DNA of 36,528 nucleotides from Rhodospirillaceae bacterium bin65 (GCA_002238725.1 MPMX01000044.1:1-36528), one strand, 5' to 3'. Shown: positions 1-8,676, counted from the first letter of the stretch. The notes: a model not told the origin generated them from the sequence alone. Numbers and translations: made by a program.

Positions 1-78
1 AAGAGCGTTCCGACCTGGCCGCAAGGCAAACCAGCCGTCGATCGGAGCAACCCGGAAGGTGGAATCGTCATGCATTAG
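1..78 (+). CDS. possible C-terminal end of a truncated gene
   Basis: Frame 1 is open from the window edge to a TAG stop at 76-78 and would encode about 25 residues ending PEGGIVMH. I do not recognise the peptide, and 78 open bases in GC-rich DNA are weak evidence. It would converge on the dehydrogenase end of the ABC-SDR gene, leaving a 115-base gap. It is listed only because the window edge may cut a real gene. Confidence 0.25.
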   Translation, partial: KSVPTWPQGKPAVDRSNPEGGIVMH

Positions 79-108
79 ACCAACCTGATTCTCCACTTGA
101 CCTTGTGT

Positions 109-124
109 GCCCTCATAAGAGGGC
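109..124. terminator. short perfect stem-loop downstream of the ABC-SDR gene
   Basis: GCCCTC and GAGGGC form a perfect 6-bp stem around an ATAA loop. It lies about 70 bases past the stop of the minus-strand ABC-SDR gene. No T-run follows on either strand, so intrinsic termination is doubtful. It may just be a stable hairpin between convergent genes. Confidence 0.25.
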
Positions 125-193
125 GGAGGGTGGCGTGCAGGCACGCACCCGGCGGGGATGACGCCTGCCGCCGGGCTGCCACCCGGGTCGGCC

Positions 194-1774
194 TTACCCC
201 GGCAGGTATTCGGCGAACTGTTTTTCGACGCCTTTGGGGTCGTCGGCAAGGCCCTCGCTGACATCCCCGGCGACGACGCCCGGATAGATATCCTCTTCGC
301 CGGCCTCGACCGCGTCGAGTGCGGCGTTGGCGACATCGGCGGGCGCTTCCAATGGCGGCGGATTCAAATTGCCCATGCGGGTATCGATCGCCGCCGGCAT
401 GACAGCGACCGCCAGCGTGCCCTGGGCCGCCAGCTCGGCGCGGACGCCCTGGGTCAGCGACAGGGTCGCGGCCTTGGACGCGCAGTAGGTGCCGATCAAC
501 GGCAGGTTCACCCGTGCCAGGATCGACAGCATGTTGACGATAGCGCCGCCGCCGTTGTCGCCGAGCACCGGGCCGAACTGCCGGCACATCTCCATGGTGC
601 CGAAGAAGTTGACCTCCATCTCCTCGCGGGCGTTTTGTTGCGCCATATCGGCGGAGATCGGCTGGTTGTGGTTCACGCCGGCATTGTTGACCAGCAGGGT
701 GACGTCGCCGCATGCTGCCGCCGCCCGCGCGACCTGCTCGTGATCCGTCACATCGAGCCCGATCGCCGTCACCCGGTCGTCCGGCGCCTCGTAGCCGCCG
801 GTGTCGCGCATCCCGGCGTAGACCTTCGCCGCGCCGCGGTCGAGCAATGCCCGGACAAATGCCTCGCCGACCCCGCGGTTGGCGCCGGTGACCAGCGCCA
901 CGCTGTCTTTCACATCCATGGTCAGTTTCTCTCCCAGTTCGTTCTCCGCCGTCCGGGCAACCCAGTCCGGATCGACGTCGGGCAGCGGGATCGCGTTCAA
1001 GAGCCGGCGCGTATAGGGGTGTTTCGGCGCCGCGAAGATCGAAGCACAATCGCCCTGTTCGACCGCCCGGCCGTTCAGCATCACCATAACCCGGTCGCAC
1101 ACGGCGCGCACGACGGAAAGGTCATGGCTGATGAAGAGCAGGGCGAGGCCGAGATCGCGCCGCAGTTCGCGCAGCAGGGCGAGGATCTGCGCCTGGCTCG
1201 AAACGTCGAGGCCGGAGACGATCTCGTCGGCGACGACGAGGCGCGGCTGCAACGCGATGGCGCGGGCGATGCCGACGCGCTGGCGCTCGCCGCCCGACAA
1301 CTCGTGGGGATAGCGTGCGCCGTGGGCCGGCCGCAGCGCAACGCGTTCCAGCAGGGCGTCGACCTGTTTGCGGGCCTCGGCCGCCGTCGCCGCGCGGCCG
1401 TGCAGATGCAGCGGCTGGGCGACGATATCGGCAACCCGGCGCCGCGGATTGAGCGAGGACTGCGGGTCCTGGAAGATCATCTGGAACCGGGCGCGCAGGG
1501 GGCGCAGCCGGTCCTCCGCCAGGCCGGTAATGTCCTGCCCGTCGAACAGGATGCGTCCCGCCGTCGGCTTGTAGAGCCGGACCAGCGTTCGCCCCAGGCT
1601 GGTCTTGCCGGAGCCGCTCTCGCCGACGATGCCCAGCGTATCGCCGGGGGCGATTGCAAGGTCGATGCCGTGCAGGATATCGACCGTGGGCGCAGCGCCG
1701 AAAGGCGGCTTGCGGTTGAAGTCGGGCAGGGACAGGCGCAGACCCGCTACCTCCAGGAGCGCCGGTTCAGCCAT
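194..1774 (-). CDS. oligopeptide-type ABC ATPase fused in frame to a short-chain dehydrogenase
   Basis: From the ATG at 1774 the protein is 526 residues. Residues 1-285 are a DppF/OppF-type ATPase that would energise peptide or nickel-type import: Walker A GESGSGKT at 51-58, a Q-loop in MIFQDPQ, signature LSGGERQR, Walker B VVADE, H-loop SHDL, and the family C-terminal signature HPYTRRLLNA. Residues 286-526 are a complete classical SDR oxidoreductase: TGANRGVG nucleotide motif, NNAG, and catalytic Ser with YCASK. No stop codon separates the halves. The start overlaps the preceding ATPase gene by 8 bp, as within an operon; an in-frame ATG 10 codons upstream is less likely. The SDR ATG (917-919) has its own Shine-Dalgarno-like GGGAGAG, so the fusion may come from loss of a stop codon, and free SDR may also be made. 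The SDR substrate cannot be told. Confidence 0.85.
   Translation of the reverse strand: MAEPALLEVAGLRLSLPDFNRKPPFGAAPTVDILHGIDLAIAPGDTLGIVGESGSGKTSLGRTLVRLYKPTAGRILFDGQDITGLAEDRLRPLRARFQMIFQDPQSSLNPRRRVADIVAQPLHLHGRAATAAEARKQVDALLERVALRPAHGARYPHELSGGERQRVGIARAIALQPRLVVADEIVSGLDVSSQAQILALLRELRRDLGLALLFISHDLSVVRAVCDRVMVMLNGRAVEQGDCASIFAAPKHPYTRRLLNAIPLPDVDPDWVARTAENELGEKLTMDVKDSVALVTGANRGVGEAFVRALLDRGAAKVYAGMRDTGGYEAPDDRVTAIGLDVTDHEQVARAAAACGDVTLLVNNAGVNHNQPISADMAQQNAREEMEVNFFGTMEMCRQFGPVLGDNGGGAIVNMLSILARVNLPLIGTYCASKAATLSLTQGVRAELAAQGTLAVAVMPAAIDTRMGNLNPPPLEAPADVANAALDAVEAGEEDIYPGVVAGDVSEGLADDPKGVEKQFAEYLPG
917..935 (-). promoter_or_regulatory. internal ribosome-binding site and start for the SDR half
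   Basis: Reading the minus strand, GGGAGAG (935-929) precedes an ATG (919-917) by nine bases, and that ATG begins a full-length SDR of 241 residues. The signal sits inside the open frame of the ABC-SDR fusion. It looks like a retained start of a formerly separate cistron and could allow a second, SDR-only product. Confidence 0.5.
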
Positions 1775-2693
1775 TGTGCGCCCCCGCCGCAGCGTGGGCC
1801 GCATCGTAGGCCAGCGCCTCTTCGTTGAGCCGTGCGGTCAACGCCTCGGGCACCGGCTGCAGCAGGTCGCCGGGCCGGTCGTGGCGCGGCGTCGCCGCCA
1901 TCAGCGCGCGCGTATAGCCGTGTTGCGGCGCCTCGACGATCCGGCGCGTGTCGCCGGCTTCGAGCACCCGCCCGCCGTGCAGAACCGTCACCCGGTCGCA
2001 AATCTTGGCGACGACGCCGAGATCGTGGGTGACGAACAGGATCGACGCGCCTTCCTGCGCCTGCATCTGCTTGATCAGGGCGAGGACCTGGCGCTGCACC
2101 GTCACGTCGAGCGCGGTCGTCGGCTCGTCGGCGACGATCAGCTTGGGCCGGCAGGCGAAGGCGATGGCGATCAGAACGCGCTGGCGCATGCCGCCGGAAA
2201 GCTCGTGCGGATACTGGCGCATGACCCGTTCCGGCGCGCGGATATGGACGTCGCCGAGCAGTTCCAGCGCACGGGCGCGGGCGCCCGCCCGGTCCATCCC
2301 AAGGTGCAGGCGCAACACGTCGGCGATCTGGCCGCCGATCCAATAGGCCGGATTGAGCGAGGTCATCGGGTCCTGCGGGATCAGGCCGAGGCCCCGGCCC
2401 ATCAGGCGGCGGCGGTCCCTCTCGGACATGTGGGTGATGTCCGCGCCGTCGAACCGAACCGATCCACCGGTTATCCGCGCCCGCGACGGCTGGATGCCCA
2501 GGATGACCTTGCCGATCATCGTCTTGCCGGCGCCGGATTCGCCGACCAGCCCGTGAACCTCGCCGGGCGCGATATCGAGCGACACGTCGCGCAGGATCGG
2601 CGTCGGCCGCCGCCCGGCGATCGCCAGATGGAGGTTGCGGACGGAGAGAATCGCGCCGTCCTGCGGCACGCCCGGCGGTGTCGCGGCGGTCAT
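1767..2693 (-). CDS. peptide/nickel-type ABC transporter ATPase (DppD/OppD family)
   Basis: This is the first of two cytoplasmic ATPases of the importer, 308 residues from the ATG at 2693. Walker A GESGAGKT lies at 51-58, followed by GLIPQDPM (Q-loop), LSGGMRQRV (signature), LIVADEPTTALD (Walker B) and THDLGVV (H-loop). The chosen ATG overlaps the stop of the upstream permease as ATGA, which indicates translational coupling; the longer open frame upstream is only the shadow of that permease. The family normally works as a DppD-DppF pair on a DppB-DppC permease pair, which matches the four-gene order here. The substrate is unknown because no binding protein is adjacent. Confidence 0.93.
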   Translation of the reverse strand: MTAATPPGVPQDGAILSVRNLHLAIAGRRPTPILRDVSLDIAPGEVHGLVGESGAGKTMIGKVILGIQPSRARITGGSVRFDGADITHMSERDRRRLMGRGLGLIPQDPMTSLNPAYWIGGQIADVLRLHLGMDRAGARARALELLGDVHIRAPERVMRQYPHELSGGMRQRVLIAIAFACRPKLIVADEPTTALDVTVQRQVLALIKQMQAQEGASILFVTHDLGVVAKICDRVTVLHGGRVLEAGDTRRIVEAPQHGYTRALMAATPRHDRPGDLLQPVPEALTARLNEEALAYDAAHAAAGAHNG

Positions 2694-3583
2694 TTGCGCA
2701 TGACCGGGTCCAGCGTATCCTTGAGCCCGTCGCCGAGGGCATTGAGCGCGAGGACGAGGGCGATGACGCAGAGGATCGGCAGGATCATCAGCCAGGGCGC
2801 CTGGTTCACATATTTCCGGCCGTCGGCGATCATGGTGCCCCAGGTCGGGAAATCGGACGCCAGAGACAGGTTCACATAGCTCAGGATCGCCTCGACGATC
2901 ACGGCGATGCCCATTTCGAGCGTGAACAGGACGATCAGCAAGGGCAGCACGTTGGGCAGGATTTCGCGCCACAGGATGTGCATCCGGCCAAGCCCGACGG
3001 TGACCGCCGAGGCGACATAGTCCTGCTGTTTCTGGGCCATGGTCTCGGCGCGCACGACCCGGCAGAAGCGCGTCCAGTCGATCACGGCGATGGCGATGAT
3101 GACGGAGTGCAGCCCGGTCCCCATGACCGCGACCAGGACGATCGACAGCAGAACCGCCGGGAAGGCCATCCAGATCTCGACCAACCGGGAAATGACGGTA
3201 TCGACCCAGCCGCCGAGATAGCCGGCGAGCAGGCCGAGGACGGTGCCGAGCAGGCCGGCCGCCGCCGCGGCGGCAACGGCGACGAAGAGCGCGATCTGCG
3301 CGCCGTAGATCAGGCGGGACAGGATGTCCCGGCCCAGATTGTCGGTGCCGAACAGGTAGCCGGGCTCGGCCTTGTCGGACCAGACCGGCGGAATGTATTG
3401 CAGCATCAGATCCTGCTCGACCGGGTCGTGCGGCGCGATGAGCGGCGCGAAAACGGCGGCGAGCGCGAAGAACAGCAGGACCGCCCCGCCCAGCACGACC
3501 CGCGGGTTCGCCAGCAGGCGGCGGGCCGCGCTGCCGTGCGCGCCGGCCGTCGATGCGCCGGAAATGGCCGCCGCCTCAGCCAT
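2690..3583 (-). CDS. peptide/nickel-type ABC transporter permease (DppC/OppC family)
   Basis: A 297-residue inner-membrane permease. A short Ala/Gly-rich N-terminus is followed by a first membrane helix at about residues 28-50 (VVLGGAVLLFFALAAVFAPL), then the OppC_N-type stretch HDPVEQD, a GTDNLGRDILSRLIYGA motif typical of DppC, and further helices. The EAA-type coupling loop for the ATPase is visible around the GLGRMHILWREILPN stretch. The gene overlaps its partner permease by 8 bp at the 5' end and the ATPase gene by 4 bp at the 3' end, so the genes are certainly co-transcribed. Length is normal for the family. Confidence 0.93.
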   Translation of the reverse strand: MAEAAAISGASTAGAHGSAARRLLANPRVVLGGAVLLFFALAAVFAPLIAPHDPVEQDLMLQYIPPVWSDKAEPGYLFGTDNLGRDILSRLIYGAQIALFVAVAAAAAAGLLGTVLGLLAGYLGGWVDTVISRLVEIWMAFPAVLLSIVLVAVMGTGLHSVIIAIAVIDWTRFCRVVRAETMAQKQQDYVASAVTVGLGRMHILWREILPNVLPLLIVLFTLEMGIAVIVEAILSYVNLSLASDFPTWGTMIADGRKYVNQAPWLMILPILCVIALVLALNALGDGLKDTLDPVMRK

Positions 3584-4586
3584 GGCGCATCCGCGGATTG
3601 AGCAGGGCGTAGCTCATGTCGACCAGCAGGTTGATGGCGATGAACAGCACCGCGAAGGTGAGCACGAGGCCCTGGATCAGCGGCAGGTCGCGGTTGATGA
3701 CGGCGTCGATCGCCATGTTGCCGATGCCGGGATAGGAGAAGATCTTCTCGACCAGCACCGTGCCACCGACCAGGAAGGTGAACTGGACGCCGGTCAGCGT
3801 TACCGTCGGCACCAGCGCGTTGCGCAGGGCGTCCCGGCATACGATGCGCGCCCGGGAGAAGCCCTTCACCCGCGCCATCAGGATGTAGTCCTGGGTCATG
3901 GCCTCGGCGATCGAGGCCTTGAGCACCCTTGCAATGATCGCGGCGAGCGGCAGCGCCAGGGCGAAGGCCGGCAGGACGGTGTGCAGCAGCACCGACCCGA
4001 AGGCGTCGAAGCGCAGGCGAACGAGGCTCTCGATCAGCAGGAAGCCGGTCGCGCCCCGGAAGGCGACGTCATGGCCGATCCGGCCGGAGATCGGCAGCCC
4101 GTCGAGCGCGAAGACGACGACGAACAGGATGAACAGCAACGCCCACAGGAAATCCGGGATCGCGAGGATGAAGCCGGCGGCGCCGTCGACCGCGGCCTCG
4201 CCGGAGCGCCCGCGCCAGTAGGCGCCGGCAAGCGCCATCGCGCCGCCCAGCCCGACTGCGACCAGCATGGCGACGAGGCACAGCTCTATCGTTACCGGCA
4301 GTCGGCCGAGCACCAGCTCCATCACGTCCTGGCGCATCGAGATCGAGGTGCCGAAATTGCCGCCGGCGAGGTCCTCAAGATAGTAGACGAACTGGAGGGC
4401 GATGCTCTCGTCCAGCCCATACAGCCGGCGCAGTTCTGCGATGTCCCGCTCGGTCGCGCCGGGGCCGATCAGCATGGCGATGGGATCGCCCGGCACGACG
4501 CGCAGCAGCACGAACACGATCGCCGCCACGCCGAACAGTGTCGGGATCGCCAGAAGCAGCCGGCGGAGCAGGAAGGACCAGGACAT
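3576..4586 (-). CDS. peptide/nickel-type ABC transporter permease (DppB/OppB family)
   Basis: A 336-residue inner-membrane permease starting MSWSFLLRRLL, with the first helix at about residues 8-28. The N-terminal family signature RVVPGDPIAMLIGP is clear, as is the coupling loop around VKGFSRARIVCRDALRNALVP and the C-terminal GTVLVEKIFSYPGIG motif typical of DppB. It is the first gene of the four-gene transporter operon. There is no good Shine-Dalgarno sequence before the ATG. The 380 bases upstream hold dispersed repeats rather than a substrate-binding protein, so either the binding protein is encoded elsewhere or the operon lost it. Confidence 0.93.
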   Translation of the reverse strand: MSWSFLLRRLLLAIPTLFGVAAIVFVLLRVVPGDPIAMLIGPGATERDIAELRRLYGLDESIALQFVYYLEDLAGGNFGTSISMRQDVMELVLGRLPVTIELCLVAMLVAVGLGGAMALAGAYWRGRSGEAAVDGAAGFILAIPDFLWALLFILFVVVFALDGLPISGRIGHDVAFRGATGFLLIESLVRLRFDAFGSVLLHTVLPAFALALPLAAIIARVLKASIAEAMTQDYILMARVKGFSRARIVCRDALRNALVPTVTLTGVQFTFLVGGTVLVEKIFSYPGIGNMAIDAVINRDLPLIQGLVLTFAVLFIAINLLVDMSYALLNPRMRHG

Positions 4587-4966
4587 GGGCGGGCCAGCGG
4601 GGAACGGTTGCGTCGCCGGAATCTACCCGCTGGGACGACACGCAGAAAGGACGAAGGCGCACGCCAGCGGGGCCGCCCCCTTCGACAGGCTCCGGGGCGG
4701 GCCCCCCAAAGCCTCTCCGCCCCCCCCCCTTCGACGGGCCCGGGCCAGCCCCCGGATCCGCCTTCGAGCCTGTCCCGGGCGAAGTCGAGGGGCGGCCGCT
4801 CAGGGCAAGGGGCGCTGGAATTGGGTCGCGAATCGAGCGCATCCCTCACCCGCACCCAAGGTAGCCGCCGAAGAGCCTGCCCCCAGTGTGCCGAAGGGAG
4901 GTGTGCAGACGACGGGCGGTGTATCGAAGGGCGACGCGGCTCCGGCGAAGCGCTGCCCGCCGGGGC
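4587..4966. repeat. 380-bp gene-free gap with a cluster of dispersed TTCGA-type repeats
   Basis: The gap between the ABC permease and the YdhR-like gene holds several degenerate copies of one element. They include CCCTTCGACAGGCTCCGGGG at 4678-4697, a related copy near 4729-4745, an imperfect palindrome with arms CCTTCGA and TCGAGGGG at 4761-4792, and a GTATCGAAGGG arm near 4921-4931. Similar cores recur near 9181, 11367-11494 and 36412. Elements of this sort (CTTCGACA-GCTCAGGG) are common intergenic repeats in alphaproteobacteria. I see no convincing gene; short frames here are low-complexity. Confidence 0.6.
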
Positions 4967-5284
4967 CTACTCGGCCGCGATGGCGATGTCGCCGAGGCTG
5001 TTGTCGACGACCACCGGCGTCTCGAAGAAACGCACGTCGGGATCGGCGCCGTAGCGGTCGGCGATGAAGGCGCGCCACTCGGCGTTGAAGGTCGCCTCGG
5101 CGGCGGCCCGGTCCTCGAACAGGTAGCAGCCGCCGCCGACGCCGGTCTCCGGGTTGAACAGGTAGTATTTGCGGACCAGCCCCTCGATCGTCTGGTAGCG
5201 CGGCGCGGTGGCGGAGAACAGTTCGCGCGCCTTGTCCAGGGTGGTGCCTTCCGGCAGCGGGAAATTGATGACAGCGGTAATCAT
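4967..5284 (-). CDS. YdhR-like small monooxygenase-fold protein
   Basis: A 105-residue cytoplasmic protein starting MITAVINFPLPEGTTLDKA, preceded by a strong AGGAGG ribosome-binding site. The pattern (beta strand with INFPLPEG, helix KARELF, GLVRKYYLF, GGCYLFEDRAAAEA) fits the YdhR / antibiotic-biosynthesis monooxygenase group of dimeric ferredoxin-like folds, whose substrates are mostly unknown. It lies 66 bases downstream of sdhB on the same strand and may be read with the succinate dehydrogenase operon, but nothing in the sequence ties it to succinate oxidation. A catalytic role is inferred only from the fold. Confidence 0.7.
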   Translation of the reverse strand: MITAVINFPLPEGTTLDKARELFSATAPRYQTIEGLVRKYYLFNPETGVGGGCYLFEDRAAAEATFNAEWRAFIADRYGADPDVRFFETPVVVDNSLGDIAIAAE

Positions 5285-5350
5285 GGGTGTTTCCTCCTGT
5301 ATCGGGGTGGCCGGGGGAAGCGGCTCCCGCCCGGCCGGGTTTGGATAGGT

Positions 5351-6127
5351 TTACTGCCGCGCCACCATCAGCTTCTTGGTTTCGGCGATCGCCTTGGCCG
5401 GGTTGAGGTTTTTCGGGCAGGTTTTGGTGCAGTTCATGATCGTATGGCAGCGGTAGAGGCGGAACGGATCTTCCAGATCGTCGAGCCGCTCGCCGGTATA
5501 TTCGTCGCGGCTGTCGGCGATCCAGCGGTAGGCCTGGAGCAGAACCGCCGGCCCCAGATAGCGGTCGCCGTTCCACCAGTAGGACGGGCAGCTCGTGGTG
5601 CAGGAAAAGCACAGCACGCATTCCCACAGGCCGTCCAGCTTCTCCCGGTCCTCCGGCGATTGCAGCCGCTCGCGCTCCGGCGCCGGCGTCCTGGTCTTGA
5701 GCCAGGGCTCGACGGCGGCGAGCTGCGCATAGGCCTGGGTCAGGTCCGGCACGAGATCCTTGACCACCGGCATATGGGGCAGCGGATAGATCGCGATGTC
5801 GCCCTTGTAGTCGGCGATGAAGCTGGTGCAGGCCAGCGTGTTGGTGCCGCCGATGTTGAAGGCGCAGGAGCCGCACACCCCCTCGCGGCAGGAGCGGCGG
5901 AAGGCGAGCGTCGAATCGACCTCGTTCTTGATCTTGATGATCGCGTCCAGGACCATCGGCCCGCAATCGTCCAGGTCGACGGTGTAGGTGTCGAGCCGCG
6001 GATTGCCCTCGCCGTCGGGATCGTAGCGGTAGATTTTGAACCGCCTGGGCTGCTTCGCCCCGGCCGGCGCCGGCCAGGTCTTGCCCTTCCCGATCCGGGA
6101 GTTCGGCGGCAGTCTGAATTGGGCCAT
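5351..6127 (-). CDS. sdhB: succinate dehydrogenase iron-sulfur subunit
   Basis: SdhB, 258 residues, carries electrons from the flavoprotein SdhA to the quinone site of complex II at the inner face of the membrane. All three cluster motifs are present: the [2Fe-2S] set CREGVCGSC with a further Cys (C80, C85, C88, C100), then [12 protein letters not shown] and [17 protein letters not shown] for the [4Fe-4S] and [3Fe-4S] clusters. Length is normal. It is the last subunit gene of sdhCDAB, but unlike the usual tight sdhA-sdhB junction it is separated from sdhA by a zinc-finger gene. The leader between that gene and sdhB is 60 bases. Confidence 0.97.
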   Translation of the reverse strand: MAQFRLPPNSRIGKGKTWPAPAGAKQPRRFKIYRYDPDGEGNPRLDTYTVDLDDCGPMVLDAIIKIKNEVDSTLAFRRSCREGVCGSCAFNIGGTNTLACTSFIADYKGDIAIYPLPHMPVVKDLVPDLTQAYAQLAAVEPWLKTRTPAPERERLQSPEDREKLDGLWECVLCFSCTTSCPSYWWNGDRYLGPAVLLQAYRWIADSRDEYTGERLDDLEDPFRLYRCHTIMNCTKTCPKNLNPAKAIAETKKLMVARQ

Positions 6128-6187
6128 TGCGTCTTCTGTATCCGTTTCGCGCCTGCAGCGCAGCTCGATCTGCTATCCACGCCCCGT

Positions 6188-6424
6188 TCAGGCGGCGTAC
6201 TTCACGATCTCTACATCTTCCCCTTCGGTGAGCAGCTTCTCCGCTTGCTCGTAGAGGGCGAGCGCGGCATCGTTCTCGAAATAGGCTTCGCCGCATTGCC
6301 GGCAGATCAGTGCCGGTGCATCCCGAATTACGACCAGGCGGTCATCGCGTTCCGATACAAAGGACGTGCGGCCGGGTTCGGTCCGGCCAGTCTTGCAAGT
6401 GTAGCACGTCATCTGTTCCGCCAT
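6188..6424 (-). CDS. YgiT-type zinc-finger protein inserted between sdhA and sdhB
   Basis: A 78-residue protein starting MAEQMTCYTCKTG; an in-frame ATG at 6454 would add ten residues. Two CxxC pairs (C7/C10 and C41/C44, in CYTC and CRQC followed by GE) make the zinc knuckle of YgiT-type proteins, the N-terminal part of MqsA-like antitoxins. The C-terminus (EQAEKLLTEGEDVEIVKYAA) is helical and acidic. YgiT-type genes usually sit beside a small toxin, often DUF4258. Here there is no room for one: 20-50 bases separate it from sdhA and 60 from sdhB. No HTH domain follows. Its leader is visibly more AT-rich than the flanking sdh genes, which suggests insertion. A function in sdh control is possible but unproven. 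Confidence 0.8.
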   Translation of the reverse strand: MAEQMTCYTCKTGRTEPGRTSFVSERDDRLVVIRDAPALICRQCGEAYFENDAALALYEQAEKLLTEGEDVEIVKYAA

Positions 6425-6474
6425 TTTCACAATACTACCCACCGCACCATTCATGCCAAGTCTGCGCGCAAAAT

Positions 6475-8262
6475 CTAATACACCCTTTCCTTCGGTGGGA
6501 TCGGTGCGACGTCGTTGGTGAGCGTGTTCATGTGCACGGGGCGGTAGTCGATCGTCACGTCGCCGGCCTCGTCGCACCAGGAAATCGTGTGCTTCATCCA
6601 GTTCTCGTCGTCGCGCTCCGGGAAGTCCTCCCGGGCATGCGCGCCGCGGCTCTCCTCCCGGTTGGCGGCCGAGACGATGGTGACCAGCGCCTGGTAGATC
6701 AGGTTGTCGAACTCCAGGGTCTCGACCAGGTCGGTGTTCCAGACCATCGAGCGGTCGCTGACCTTGAGATCGCTGCGCAAGGCCCAGATGTCCTTCATCC
6801 GGGCGACGCCTTCGTCGAGAATGTCGCCATCGCGGAACACCGCGCAGTTGGACTGCATGACTTTCTGCATTTCGAGCCGGGCCGCGGCCGTGGTCGTGCC
6901 GCCGTCGGCATGGCGCATCCGGTCGAGCCGGTCGAGCGCCAGGTCGTCGGCGCCGTTCCTGAGCGGCCGGTGGCGTTCGCCCGGCGTCATTGTTTCCGCG
7001 CAATGGTCGGCGGCGGCGCGGCCGAACACGACGAGATCGAGCAATGAGTTCGAGCCGAGCCGGTTGGCGCCGTGCACCGAAACGCAGGCCGCCTCGCCGA
7101 TCGCCATCAGGCCCGGCACCGTGGCGTCGGCGTCGCCGTTCCGCTTCGTGACCGCCTCGCCCCGGTAGTTGGTCGGCACGCCGCCCATATTGTAGTGGCA
7201 GGTCGGCAGGACGGGCATCGGATCCTTCGTGACGTCGACTCCGGCGAAGATGCGCGCGGTCTCCGAAATTCCCGGAAGGCGCTTGGCGATGGCGTCCGGG
7301 TCCAGATGTTCGATATGCAGGAAGATATGGTCGGCGTCCGCGCCGACGCCGCGGCCCTCGCGGATCTCCAGGGTCATCGACCGGCTGACGACATCGCGCG
7401 AGGCGAGGTCCTTGGCCGAGGGCGCATAGCGCTCCATGAAGCGCTCGCCCTCCGAATTGGTCAGGTAGCCGCCCTCGCCGCGCACCCCTTCGGTGATCAG
7501 GCAGCCGGCGCCGTAGATGCCGGTCGGGTGGAACTGCACGAACTCCATGTCCTGGCACGGCACGCCGGCGCGCAGGGCCATGGCGTTGCCGTCGCCCGTC
7601 TGCGTATGGGCGCCGGTGCAGGAGAAATAGATGCGGCCGTAGCCGCCGGTCGCCAGCACGGTCTGGTGGGCACGGAAGCGGTGGATGGTGCCGTCGTCCA
7701 GGTTCCAGGCGATCGCGCCCAGCACCTCGCCGTCCTCGACCAGCAGGTCGATGGCGAAATATTCGATGAAGAACTCCGCGTTATGGCGCAGGCTCTGCTG
7801 ATACAACGTATGCAGGATGGCGTGGCCGGTCCGGTCGGCGGCGGCGCAGGTGCGTTGCGCAATGCCCTCGCCGAAATTGGTCGTCATGCCGCCGAAGGCG
7901 CGCTGATAGATTTTGCCCTCCGGCGTCCGGCTGAAGGGCACGCCGTGATGCTCCAGTTCGATGATCGCCGGAATCGCCTCCTTGCACATATATTCGATGG
8001 CGTCCTGGTCGCCGAGCCAGTCGGCGCCCTTGACGGTGTCGTACATGTGCCAGCGCCAGTCGTCCTCGCCCATGTTGCCGAGCGCCGCTGAGATGCCGCC
8101 CTGGGCCGCGACGGTGTGGGAGCGGGTCGGGAAGACCTTGGTGATGCAGGCGGTCCGCAGGCCCTTCTCGGCCATGCCGAAGGTGGCGCGCAGGCCGGCG
8201 CCGCCGGCGCCGATGACCAGAACGTCATACTGGTGTTCGACGATCTCGTAGGCCTTGCCCAT
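6475..8262 (-). CDS. sdhA: succinate dehydrogenase flavoprotein subunit
   Basis: SdhA, 595 residues, oxidises succinate to fumarate with covalently bound FAD. The dinucleotide motif [13 protein letters not shown] lies at about residues 18-30 and the FAD-linking His is H49 in [10 protein letters not shown]. Active-site stretches [16 protein letters not shown] and the C-terminal [15 protein letters not shown] are intact. Length and start ([15 protein letters not shown]) fit the alphaproteobacterial family, and an AGGAAAA ribosome-binding sequence precedes the ATG. sdhD ends 33 bases upstream. Downstream the operon is interrupted by the YgiT-type gene before sdhB. Confidence 0.98.
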   Translation of the reverse strand: MGKAYEIVEHQYDVLVIGAGGAGLRATFGMAEKGLRTACITKVFPTRSHTVAAQGGISAALGNMGEDDWRWHMYDTVKGADWLGDQDAIEYMCKEAIPAIIELEHHGVPFSRTPEGKIYQRAFGGMTTNFGEGIAQRTCAAADRTGHAILHTLYQQSLRHNAEFFIEYFAIDLLVEDGEVLGAIAWNLDDGTIHRFRAHQTVLATGGYGRIYFSCTGAHTQTGDGNAMALRAGVPCQDMEFVQFHPTGIYGAGCLITEGVRGEGGYLTNSEGERFMERYAPSAKDLASRDVVSRSMTLEIREGRGVGADADHIFLHIEHLDPDAIAKRLPGISETARIFAGVDVTKDPMPVLPTCHYNMGGVPTNYRGEAVTKRNGDADATVPGLMAIGEAACVSVHGANRLGSNSLLDLVVFGRAAADHCAETMTPGERHRPLRNGADDLALDRLDRMRHADGGTTTAAARLEMQKVMQSNCAVFRDGDILDEGVARMKDIWALRSDLKVSDRSMVWNTDLVETLEFDNLIYQALVTIVSAANREESRGAHAREDFPERDDENWMKHTISWCDEAGDVTIDYRPVHMNTLTNDVAPIPPKERVY

Positions 8263-8295
8263 GCTTTTTGTTTTCCTTTCGCCCCGACCGCCGCG

Positions 8296-8676
8296 CTAGC
8301 CGGCGAAGGCCAGCTTGAGGACGGAGACGATGCCGATTCCGCCGAACAGCAACGCGGCGAACTTCACGAAGACGATCAGGCCGATCTTCCAGGCTTCGGT
8401 GTGGACATAATCCTCGATGACGACCTGGAGGCCGAGCTGGCCGTGGTGGAAGGTCGCGACGATCAGCATAACCAGAAGGCCCACTGTCACCGGATTGGCG
8501 AGCCACTCGGAAATGGCGGCGCGCTCGGCGCCGGCCAGCATCAGGATGCTGACCGCGAACCAGACCGTCAGCGGCACGAGCGCGATGGCGGTCAGCCGCT
8601 GGGCCCACCAGTGGTGCGTCCCGTCCTTCGCGCTGCCGAGGCCGCGGACCCGGCCGAGCGGGGTTCGGAAGCTCAT
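8296..8676 (-). CDS. sdhD: succinate dehydrogenase membrane anchor subunit
   Basis: SdhD, 126 residues from the ATG at 8676, is the second membrane anchor of complex II. It has three membrane helices (about residues 30-50, 60-80 and 98-122) and the family stretch THHWWAQRLTAIAL near the N-terminus. HHGQLGLQVVIEDYVH carries the predicted haem-ligand His and the Asp-Tyr pair of the quinone site. Its ATG overlaps the sdhC stop as ATGA, which fixes the start; the much longer open frame upstream is the shadow of sdhC. Confidence 0.95.
   Translation of the reverse strand: MSFRTPLGRVRGLGSAKDGTHHWWAQRLTAIALVPLTVWFAVSILMLAGAERAAISEWLANPVTVGLLVMLIVATFHHGQLGLQVVIEDYVHTEAWKIGLIVFVKFAALLFGGIGIVSVLKLAFAG

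Noticed and set aside
158..1828. A 556-codon plus-strand frame over the ABC-SDR gene
   Set aside because: Shadow of the ABC-SDR gene; its product lacks domains, while the minus strand has complete ABC and SDR motifs.
6188..7558. A 456-codon gene ending in the YgiT-type zinc finger
   Set aside because: The N-terminal 368 codons are an out-of-frame shadow of sdhA; only the last 78-88 codons, after the sdhA stop, are real.
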